In this document: piece by piece, positions 57,372 through 64,000 of the stretch | How positions within the stretch are numbered: the stretch's first letter is position 1 | Layout: each line of letters begins with the position of its first letter | NCBI RefSeq assembly: GCF_000515335.1 | Contig: NZ_KI911563.1 | Location: 2,000,056 to 2,064,055 of the forward strand | Reading direction: 5' to 3' | Length of the DNA stretch: 64,000 nucleotides | Origin: Cohnella panacarvi Gsoil 349 | Lineage (GTDB): Bacteria; Bacillota; Bacilli; Paenibacillales; Paenibacillaceae | The notes under the pieces: model-generated | The model's database searches: none | Told to the model about the DNA's origin: nothing | The model's input: only the letters and a program-made list of their open reading frames with translations | Translations under genes and position numbers: made by a program

Positions 57372-59221
57372 GCGTGTACCCCCTTATCCTGATCTTCCGG
57401 CTCGATATGGAAGCCGTGATCATCGAATACGGAACGGAAGAACATGCCGCCGAGCGTGATCAGCAGTCCGACGCCACCGACGATGAGATTGTCGTACATG
57501 AATCCGTAACCTGCGATGAACAACCCGATACTCATCACGAGCGGAATGATCGAAGGCGATGGCATATGGATCGGACCTACCGGCTCGGCAGGCGTCATCT
57601 CCTTGTTGCCATCCATTTTTTCTTTCCACCAAGCATCGTATCCGCGAACGAGCGGAGTTTGCTTGAAGTTGTACTCCGGAGGCGGAGACGGAATCGTCCA
57701 CTCCAGCGTACGGCCGTCTTCCCATGCGTCCGCAGCCGCATTGCGAGGTTTAGCCCACGTAATGAAGACGTTGAGCAGGAACGCGATCGTGCCGATGCCC
57801 ATCAAGAACGCGCCGATCGTACTGATCATGTTCATCGTATCGAAGCCTTGGTTAGGCAGGTACGTGAACACGCGGCGCGGCATGCCGAGCAAGCCGAGGA
57901 AGTGCTGTACGAAGAACGTCAGGTGGAAGCCCGTAAAGAACGTCCAGAACGTGATTTTGCCGAGTCCTTCGTTAAGCATCCGTCCGAACATCTTCGGCCA
58001 CCAGTAGTGCAAGCCGGCGAAAATACCGAAGATCAAGCCGCCTACGATAACGTAGTGGAAGTGAGCGACAACGAAGTAGCTGTCGTGATATTGGAAGTCG
58101 GCCGGAGCGGAAGCGAGCATAACGCCCGTTACGCCGCCCATTACGAACGTCGGAATAAATCCGATCGCGAACAAGCTTGCCGTGGTGAATCGGATCGAAC
58201 CGCCCCATAGCGTGAACAGCCAGTTGAAGATCTTAACCCCGGTCGGTACGGCGATCAACATCGTCGCGATGGAGAACAGCGCGTTCGCTACCGGACCAAG
58301 ACCTACGGTGAACATGTGGTGAGCCCACACCATAAAGCCGAGGAAAGCGATCAATACGGTCGCGAATACCATCGAGCTATAACCGAACAGGCGCTTGCGG
58401 GAGAACGTGCTGACGATTTCGGAGATAATTCCGAACGCCGGCATGATCAGGATGTATACCTCGGGGTGACCGAACACCCAGAAGATGTGTTCCCACAATA
58501 CTTCGTTACCGCCGTTGCCCGCTTCGAAGAAGTTGGCTTCGAACAACCGGTCGAACATCAAGGCAACGAGGCCGACCGTAAGGACAGGGAATGCGAATAC
58601 GATCAGCGCGGACGTAATGAAGATCGCCCAAGTGAACATCGGCATGCGCATGAAGGACATGCCTGGCGCGCGCATGTTAATGATCGTCGCCATGAAGTTA
58701 ATGCCCCCGAGAAGCGTACCGATACCCGCGATCTGTAGACCGATGACGTAGTAGTCTACGCCGTGACCGCTGCTGTACGTGTTGCTGGCCAGAGGCACGT
58801 AGGATGTCCATCCCGCATCCGGAACCGCGCTGGCGAACCAGCTTAGGTTCAGCAGCAATCCCCCGAAGAAGAACGTCCAGAAGCCCAAGGAGTTCAGGAA
58901 CGGGAACGCGACGTCGCGCGCGCCGATCTGAAGCGGAATGACCGCGTTCATCAAGGCGAACAAGAGCGGCATCGCCGCAAGGAAAATCATCGTGGTGCCG
59001 TGCATCGTAATCAATTCGTTGAATGTGTCAGCGGAAACGAAGTCATTATTCGGTTCCATCAATTGAACCCGGATAAGAATCGCTTCCAAGCCGCCGATCA
59101 GGAAGAAGAACAAACCTGCAATCATGTACAGAATGCCGATCTTCTTATGGTCGACGGTCGTCAGCCAATCCATCAAGCCCGTATAACGCTTGACCTTATG
59201 CTCATGTGCATGTGCAGACAA
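57368..59221 (-). CDS. ctaD: Cytochrome caa3 oxidase subunit I
   Basis: This 617-aa haem-copper oxidase subunit I has 12 or more helices. The haem and CuB ligands are visible: MHGTTMIF (haem a His), GHPEVYIL (CuB His and cross-linked Tyr), AHHMFTVG (two CuB His) and VVAHFHYVIVGG (haem a3 and a His). It reduces oxygen to water at the membrane and pumps protons. The gene lies between ctaC and ctaE, in the usual order. Confidence 0.97.
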   Translation of the reverse strand: MSAHAHEHKVKRYTGLMDWLTTVDHKKIGILYMIAGLFFFLIGGLEAILIRVQLMEPNNDFVSADTFNELITMHGTTMIFLAAMPLLFALMNAVIPLQIGARDVAFPFLNSLGFWTFFFGGLLLNLSWFASAVPDAGWTSYVPLASNTYSSGHGVDYYVIGLQIAGIGTLLGGINFMATIINMRAPGMSFMRMPMFTWAIFITSALIVFAFPVLTVGLVALMFDRLFEANFFEAGNGGNEVLWEHIFWVFGHPEVYILIMPAFGIISEIVSTFSRKRLFGYSSMVFATVLIAFLGFMVWAHHMFTVGLGPVANALFSIATMLIAVPTGVKIFNWLFTLWGGSIRFTTASLFAIGFIPTFVMGGVTGVMLASAPADFQYHDSYFVVAHFHYVIVGGLIFGIFAGLHYWWPKMFGRMLNEGLGKITFWTFFTGFHLTFFVQHFLGLLGMPRRVFTYLPNQGFDTMNMISTIGAFLMGIGTIAFLLNVFITWAKPRNAAADAWEDGRTLEWTIPSPPPEYNFKQTPLVRGYDAWWKEKMDGNKEMTPAEPVGPIHMPSPSIIPLVMSIGLFIAGYGFMYDNLIVGGVGLLITLGGMFFRSVFDDHGFHIEPEDQDKGVHA

Positions 59222-59258
59222 GACCGCGTACCCCCTTCAAGTTCCCGCATGATTAGTG

Positions 59259-60305
59259 TTAGTAATCGAGTTTGTATCCCGCCAAGTACTTGGCGATTCC
59301 ATCGATCTGCTCTGGCGTCAGGTCGACTTGAGGCATCGTATTGCCCGGTTTCACTTTCTGCGGATCGGCAATCCAATCATGCAGGTTTTCAGCCGTCGTT
59401 TTATCTTCCTTCTCAGGATCGGCCACGACGTCCGAGTTGAACAAGATGCCCGCAACCGTCTGGCGACCGCCGATGCCGGTCAAGTTCGGAGCGGAGTTGC
59501 CGCCTTTCTCGCCAACCGCGTGGCAAGACAAGCATTGCGCGTTGAACGTTTCGGCGATTTCCGGATCCGCCGGCATAACCGCAGGCGCCTTCATCGCGGA
59601 AACCCAACGATCGAAGGAATCCGAGCTAACGGCCTTCGCTTTGAAATCCATCAGCGCGTGGGAAGGTCCGCAAAGCTCTGCGCACTTACCCCGGAACACG
59701 CCCTCGTTCGGGAATTCCAAGTACATATTGTTGGTCATGCCAGGGTTCGTGTCCATCTTGCCGCCGATTGCCGGAATCCAGAACGAGTGTTTGACGTCCG
59801 CGGCGGTCAGGTCGAATTGAATTTTCTTGTCTGTCGGCACGATCAATTCCTGAGCTGTCGTAATGCCGTAATCCGTATATTCGAATTCCCACCAATATTG
59901 ATGCGCCGTAACTTTGACATGGACGGCGCTCTTGTCGTCCGAATAGTCCTTCGCGAGTCCGAACACGTGCTGGATGGTCGGAACGCCGAGAATGAGAAGC
60001 AATACGAGCGGAATCACCGTCCAAATAATCTCGAGCGTGTGATTGCCTTCGACTTGCTTCGGAATCGTCTTGTCGCCTTTGCGGCGGCGGAACTTGATCA
60101 AGACGTAAATACAGATGGCAAATACAACGACGACGACCAAAGTCATAATGCCAATGGACAGCTTCATTAAATCGTATTGCGTCTCAGCCACCGGCCCTTG
60201 CGGGTTCAGCGTAGAGAGGTCTTCTCTTCCGCACGCCGACAAAATCAGCATAAATATCGCCGTCAGCGGAAGCAGTCGTTTCATTACGTGCCACCGATTC
60301 ATCAT
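59259..60305 (-). CDS. ctaC: Cytochrome caa3 oxidase subunit II with fused cytochrome c
   Basis: This 348-aa lipoprotein (lipobox LSAC, Cys25) has two helices, a CuA domain with FRGKCAELCGPSHALM, and a C-terminal cytochrome c domain. Haem attaches at Cys258-Cys261-His262 (CLSCH), and NTMPQVDLTPEQ carries the likely axial Met. It accepts electrons from cytochrome c or a quinol-cytochrome c reductase and feeds CtaD. The GGGG 6 nt before ATG 60305 supports that start; ATG 60302 is equally possible. Confidence 0.95.
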   Translation of the reverse strand: MMNRWHVMKRLLPLTAIFMLILSACGREDLSTLNPQGPVAETQYDLMKLSIGIMTLVVVVVFAICIYVLIKFRRRKGDKTIPKQVEGNHTLEIIWTVIPLVLLLILGVPTIQHVFGLAKDYSDDKSAVHVKVTAHQYWWEFEYTDYGITTAQELIVPTDKKIQFDLTAADVKHSFWIPAIGGKMDTNPGMTNNMYLEFPNEGVFRGKCAELCGPSHALMDFKAKAVSSDSFDRWVSAMKAPAVMPADPEIAETFNAQCLSCHAVGEKGGNSAPNLTGIGGRQTVAGILFNSDVVADPEKEDKTTAENLHDWIADPQKVKPGNTMPQVDLTPEQIDGIAKYLAGYKLDY

Positions 60306-60419
60306 TATCAACCCCAATTTGACGTTTTCATAGATCGCGTTATTATGTAGCTCTTGCGCGCCATCTATATGTACTCGGATGCTGGACCAAACAACAAACG
60401 CTCTTCAAGCACTCTAATA

Positions 60420-60449
60420 AATATAAAGATTGTTCCGCCTTGTTGTCAA
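60420..60449 (-). promoter_or_regulatory. Promoter of the ctaCDEF operon
   Basis: On the minus strand TTGACA (60444-60449) and TATATT (60420-60425) are spaced 18 nt, about 115 nt upstream of ctaC. The rest of the 431-nt spacer (60306-60736) shows no gene; ctaA and ctaB, often found here in Bacillus, are absent. Confidence 0.65.
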
Positions 60450-60736
60450 TGTTCACAGGACAGTTCACAAATTGTTCTCAAAACTGTCAAAAACGTTGCC
60501 GTTGTAGGGTTTTTGAACTTTGGCGAAAGTCTCGGAAAGCGCGTCCCGATCCCGGCCTCGCTGACCGATGCGAGTCGTTTCGACAACGCGCGCAATTGTT
60601 TCGTCCCTTCTCTTTTTGCCATTCCAACCTGGTTTTATGTATGGCTCATGCCGCATAGTTTTCCGCCGGCGGTAAACGCTATTCATGAGTTTAACCGCGT
60701 ACCCGCCGCGGACGATTACTGGGAGGGATTTATCGA

Positions 60737-61462
60737 ATGATTTCATCTCGCCGCTTATTCGCCTTAGTAGGCGCCGTTATCATGATTACGTCTGTCACCG
60801 CTTGCAACTACAAAGGCCATTTTCAGAAGAGCAATTACGATTACGCAAGCCGATCTTCGGGCGATCCGAAAATGCTTCACGTGCGCTCGTACGGGGACGA
60901 AACCGGAAATCCGCGACAGCATGACAACCGATATTTCGAATACAGCTCGGCGATCTCCAATAAGGTCGCTTCTCTTCCGGGCATCAATTCGGCCATGGTG
61001 TTCCTGACGGATAAGAACGCCTACGTGGCCATCATGACCGACTGGTCGGCAACGGGAACCCGCGCGCGCGGCGGCCAGAGCGGAGAGGAGCAAGACAATA
61101 CCGGCACGACCGAGGGCGTGTACAATATCCAGAACGGCAGCTCCAAATGGGACGGTCGCCAGGTCGCGACGCCGTACAATTCGTATTTTACCCACAAAGA
61201 CGAGGACGATTTGTCCAAGGAGCTGCGGCAAGTGATCGGCGATACGGTGCGCGACATGCACCAGCGCGTGCAGGAAGTGCATATTTCGGCGAACCGGGAG
61301 TGGGTAAACCAGTCGGCGGAATATGCCAAGGCGGCATGGGGACATAAGGACTTGTCCCGGCTTACTCCGCGATTCAATACGCTGGTTCAATACGTATTCG
61401 GACATGGCAACGCGATTCCGCTGCCCCTGACCCCGGTAGATCAGAAGCAACCGAATCGCTAA
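60737..61462 (+). CDS. YhcN/YlaJ family sporulation lipoprotein
   Basis: This 241-aa lipoprotein has a lipobox VTAC (Cys23), an acidic and Gly-rich insert (about 110-130), and the YhcN/YlaJ fold with ISNKVASLPGINSAMVFLTDKNAYVAI. Family members sit in the forespore membrane or cortex region. GGGAGGGA precedes ATG 60737. It ends 10 nt from the convergent map gene. Confidence 0.85.
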   Translation: MISSRRLFALVGAVIMITSVTACNYKGHFQKSNYDYASRSSGDPKMLHVRSYGDETGNPRQHDNRYFEYSSAISNKVASLPGINSAMVFLTDKNAYVAIMTDWSATGTRARGGQSGEEQDNTGTTEGVYNIQNGSSKWDGRQVATPYNSYFTHKDEDDLSKELRQVIGDTVRDMHQRVQEVHISANREWVNQSAEYAKAAWGHKDLSRLTPRFNTLVQYVFGHGNAIPLPLTPVDQKQPNR

Positions 61463-61471
61463 GAACGAATC

Positions 61472-62233
61472 CTATTTCGTTAGAACAAGCGGCCCTTCCG
61501 GCGTAATCGCGACCGTATGCTCAAATTGGGCGGCCCAGCCGCCCTTTTCCGTCATTATCGACCACCCGTCTTCCTTTATATAAATTTCCGGAGGGCCGAT
61601 CGTCAGCATCGGCTCTATCGTGATGACCATCCCTTCTTTGAGGCGGACGCCCCGGCCCGGCTCCCCGACGAACGGAACTTCCGGAGGCTCGTGCATCGAT
61701 CTGCCTATTCCATGACCTCCGAATTGGCTGATCACGCCGTACCGGCCCGATTCCGCGACTAATCGCACCTGTTCCGCGATATCCCCGAGCGTCATTCTCG
61801 GTCTTGCTTGCTCGATTCCGTTCATCATCGCGCGGTACGCGGCAGCTCGCAGCCGTTCATGCTCGGGAGCGACGGTCCCTACCGCATAGGTCCATGCCGT
61901 ATCCGCCATCCATCCGTTCAATTCCACGACGAAGTCGAGCGTGACGAGATCTCCGTCGCGCAGCTCCCTCTCATCGGGCAAGCCGTGGCATACGCAATCG
62001 TTAACGGCGGCGCAGATCGCGTTTGGATAACCGTGAAACCCTTTTTGCCCCGGGTAGGCGCCGCGTTCCTTCATGAATCGATCGGCGAAAGCGTCAAGCT
62101 CCAGCGTCGTTATTCCCGGCCTCACCCTTCGCCCTAGCTCGTGTCGCAGCTCCGCGGCCAATCTGCCGACGACAGCCATCTGATCGATTTCGTCCCGAGA
62201 CCGGATCGGAATCGCTCGTTTGACTTTTCCCAC
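61472..62233 (-). CDS. map: Methionine aminopeptidase type I
   Basis: This 253-aa type I methionine aminopeptidase has metal ligands in VTLDFVV and MADTAW (Asp pair), GHGIG (His), TIEPML (Glu) and FEHTVAI (Glu). A substrate His lies in CHGLPDE. It removes the N-terminal Met from new proteins. GTG 62233 follows GGAGGGGATGCG; the longer frame to 62338 has no site. It is not in the ribosomal protein locus, so it may be a second, stress- or spore-specific copy. Confidence 0.93.
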   Translation of the reverse strand: MGKVKRAIPIRSRDEIDQMAVVGRLAAELRHELGRRVRPGITTLELDAFADRFMKERGAYPGQKGFHGYPNAICAAVNDCVCHGLPDERELRDGDLVTLDFVVELNGWMADTAWTYAVGTVAPEHERLRAAAYRAMMNGIEQARPRMTLGDIAEQVRLVAESGRYGVISQFGGHGIGRSMHEPPEVPFVGEPGRGVRLKEGMVITIEPMLTIGPPEIYIKEDGWSIMTEKGGWAAQFEHTVAITPEGPLVLTK

Positions 62234-62314
62234 CGCATCCCCTCCTCCATGCACGCGTATGCGCTTCTCGCCACTATTGTATGCGGGAGCTAGCGCCGGA
62301 CGAGCTACCCGCGC

Positions 62315-62359
62315 GAAAAAAAGAACCGTCAATCGCAAGACCTTGCGGTCTCGGATTGC
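62315..62359 (-). terminator. Terminator of the 62-aa protein gene
   Basis: On the minus strand a 12-bp stem with one bulge (CAATC...GATTG outer, AGACC-GCAA-GGTCT inner) is followed after about 7 nt by eight T residues (A run on the plus strand, 62315-62322). It lies 23 nt past the stop codon. Confidence 0.7.
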
Positions 62360-62381
62360 CAGTTCAGCTGCCCGCTCTTGG

Positions 62382-62570
62382 TTAAGAGGCGGGAGTATTT
62401 AACTTGACCAGCTCGCGTTCCACGATGACGGTCAACTCGTCTTCATATCCTCCGGTAATTCTGTACTTGCGGATGTAATCCTTAACGAATTTGCGCGGAT
62501 CCTTGGGGCGGAAAATTCTAGTCAGTTCTCGCAAACTTTCCTGAACTTCGTTGTGGCTGCGTTTGGCCAT
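62382..62570 (-). CDS. 62-aa basic protein of unknown function
   Basis: This small protein (MAKRSHNEVQESLRELTRIF at the start) is basic in its first half and mostly helical in outlook, with no membrane segment or cysteine. GGGAGGGAATTGC precedes ATG 62570. I do not recognise the family. It stands alone between the FHA protein gene and map, with its own terminator. Confidence 0.72.
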   Translation of the reverse strand: MAKRSHNEVQESLRELTRIFRPKDPRKFVKDYIRKYRITGGYEDELTVIVERELVKLNTPAS

Positions 62571-62796
62571 GCAATTCCCTCCCAGCGGAATGGATTCCGG
62601 GCAAGCATTCTCCCGGAGCGGATCTTGTGTTGCTCCACCCGGAGAACCCATTCGGGTTCAACTTTCACCTTCGTCGATTCGCTGCCGCATGCCTGCGACT
62701 TAAATATCCTGCATTTTCTGATTATACCATTTAACGGACAGGTGTTAAAGATAAACCTTGGGATTTGGGTTGCCCGTATGCAGCCAAGGTTTCGGA

Positions 62797-63585
62797 TCAA
62801 CCGCCAGCCCTTACTTCGAATGAATGGGACGAGCCCGACAAGGAGAACCGGTCGCCGTCTCGAAGCTCGTACTGTTTGCCCGGCTCCAGTCGGACGCCGC
62901 TCGCGAGGAACGTGCCGTTAGAGGAACCGTGATCCTCCAGCAGAAATATCTTCTCCTCCGGAACGTATCTAACCGTGCAATGCCGACGGCTTACTTCCCC
63001 TGCTTCATAAGGAAACACGACGCCGCATTGTCCCGCGTCCCTGCCGATCAGAAGCCGGCGATCCAGCTTATAACTCACGCCCGCATGCTCTCCCACGATG
63101 CCGCACAATCGAGGCTCGCTGTCGCGAGCGGGCAACGCCGCACCGGGCGAATCCAGTATCCTCGTTATCGGAATCGTATAGTCCGTCAAGGGATCATCCT
63201 CTTCGTACTCGGGCGCGGACGCCGACTCTTCCTCGAACGTCTCCGCATAGGCTTCGCCCTGATCGTCGTCTTCGTCGTTAGCGGAAACCCGCTGTTGTCC
63301 GCTCATCGCTTTGCCTTTGGCGGTCATTTGCAGAAAGGCGATGACCGCGCCGACGGCTGCCGCGATACCGAGACCAAGCGCCGCGAGCAGCGGCAGCGTT
63401 CCGACGGTAACTTGCGTCGCGGCAGCGGAAGCCGCCCCTGCCGCCGAGGCATGTACCGGCGCCGCGTTAAGTCCGATGAACGCGAAGGACATCGCGCCGA
63501 TCGTCCTCCAATCGCGAAGAAGCTTCCCCCTTCGCTTACCGATTCGCCCCCTCCTCTCTATTCGTTTATTTCGGCTGACCGTCAC
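62797..63585 (-). CDS. FHA-domain membrane protein
   Basis: This 262-aa protein has a basic N-terminus, two hydrophobic helices (about 32-48 and 58-87), an acidic linker (about 95-140) and a C-terminal FHA domain (about 170-262). The FHA signature residues are in LLIGRD, VSRRHC and DHGSSNGTFL. FHA domains bind phosphothreonine, so this is a membrane-attached partner of a Ser/Thr kinase pathway. GTG 63585 has GGAGG 8 nt upstream and is preferred to ATG 63600, which overlaps that site. No kinase gene is in the window. Confidence 0.88.
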   Translation of the reverse strand: MTVSRNKRIERRGRIGKRRGKLLRDWRTIGAMSFAFIGLNAAPVHASAAGAASAAATQVTVGTLPLLAALGLGIAAAVGAVIAFLQMTAKGKAMSGQQRVSANDEDDDQGEAYAETFEEESASAPEYEEDDPLTDYTIPITRILDSPGAALPARDSEPRLCGIVGEHAGVSYKLDRRLLIGRDAGQCGVVFPYEAGEVSRRHCTVRYVPEEKIFLLEDHGSSNGTFLASGVRLEPGKQYELRDGDRFSLSGSSHSFEVRAGG

Positions 63586-63754
63586 CTTGAACACCTCCAT
63601 CCCGATCCGGCAACTAAATGGATTGTAAACGCTTTCTTAATTATACAGCGTACGGAGAAAATTTGCATCACATGGGTTTAGTATAGCGAATGAACGCCGG
63701 CCCATCAACGAAGTTCAACCAAATTTTAGCAATCCTTAAGGTTGTTCCTCCTCC

Positions 63755-63964
63755 TTGAAAAAATTGAATCTTCGTCGGGCTCGACTTTACTCACCCTTGA
63801 AAAAATTGAATCTTCGTCGGGCTCGACTTTACTCACCCTTGAAAAAATTGAATCTTCGTCGGGTTCGACTTTACTCACCCTTGAAAAAATTGAATCTTCG
63901 TCGGGCTCGACTTTACTCACCCTTGAAAAAATTGAATCTTCGTCGGGCTCGACTTTACTCACCT
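63755..63964. repeat. Five 42-bp tandem repeats
   Basis: The unit starts TTGAAAAAATTGAATCTTCG and recurs with an exact 42-bp period at 63755, 63797, 63839, 63881 and 63923. The third copy has one base change (GGGTTCG for GGGCTCG). The period is 14 codons, so both strands stay open. On the minus strand it reads SKVEPDEDSIFSRV repeated, with a GTG at 63962 but no proper ribosome site. I treat it as a minisatellite rather than a gene. The gap 63601-63754 and the end 63965-64000 hold nothing else I can name. Confidence 0.85.
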
Positions 63965-64000
63965 TTTAATTTCCGCCTCAGTACTTTGCCGATGATCGAT

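Noticed and set aside
63726-63962. 78-aa repeat ORF on the minus strand
   Set aside because: It consists only of the 42-bp tandem repeats, lacks a convincing ribosome site, and the opposite strand is open as well.

Overview
The window looks like chromosomal DNA of an aerobic, endospore-forming, Gram-positive bacterium of the Paenibacillaceae (Cohnella or Paenibacillus type). This is inferred from gene content, not from any database match: Sec/lipobox lipoproteins, strong AGGAGG-type ribosome sites with many GTG and TTG starts, YesM/YesN-type two-component pairs, LplB/YtcP-type sugar permeases, a YhcN/YlaJ-type sporulation lipoprotein, a CgeB-like glycosyltransferase and a CtaCDEF caa3 oxidase. 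No rRNA, tRNA, CRISPR array, prophage or replication origin was seen. The only clear mobile element is one complete IS256-family insertion.

Layout. 1-5580: sugar sensing, with a membrane-anchored sugar-binding protein, a YesM/LytS-type kinase and a YesN-type regulator (a XylFII-LytS-YesN-like three-component module) divergent from a ChvE-like sugar-binding lipoprotein. 5639-6319: an NlpC/P60 lipoprotein. 6344-10100: a Mn/Zn ABC importer with an MntR-box-like palindrome upstream. 10112-12965: an esterase and an MFS exporter behind a promoter with a CcpA/LacI-type operator. 13054-19934: a CUT1 sugar ABC transporter, two Gfo/Idh/MocA oxidoreductases and a divergent AraC regulator. 20086-20331: three 51-bp tandem repeats and a terminator. 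20360-24704: a GntR (YtrA-like) operon of two ABC-2 exporter sets, with a strong promoter and a 22-bp operator over the start site. 24811-33024: single housekeeping and accessory genes (CAP-SLH protein, RluA, EamA transporter with Crp/Fnr regulator, HisC, ribokinase, zinc-ribbon membrane protein, PQQ-type sugar dehydrogenase).

33127-41661 is a surface-glycan locus. A nucleotide-sugar 6-dehydrogenase, aminotransferase and oxidoreductase match the WbpA/WbpE/WbpB logic for a 3-amino uronic acid. They are followed by a glycosyltransferase with an extreme Arg-rich tail, an epimerase, a CgeB-like glycosyltransferase, an ATP-grasp enzyme and a HAD hydrolase. Spore-surface glycosylation is the most likely role. 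An AT-rich spacer with three same-geometry palindromes leads into the IS256 copy (41910-43288, 8-bp target duplication).

43328-46984 is fixABCX (electron-bifurcating ETF:quinone/ferredoxin system) plus a 53-aa gene whose stop codon lies in its own terminator. 47203-48718 holds an HTH-methyltransferase fusion and a second methyltransferase. 48866-54598 is a 1910-aa secreted protein that I read as four seven-bladed RCC1 propellers joined by three carboxypeptidase-regulatory-like domains and ended by two FN3 domains. 54846-60449 is the ctaCDEFG caa3 oxidase cluster with a CtaM/DUF420 gene. The window ends with a sporulation lipoprotein, methionine aminopeptidase, a small protein, an FHA membrane protein and five 42-bp tandem repeats.
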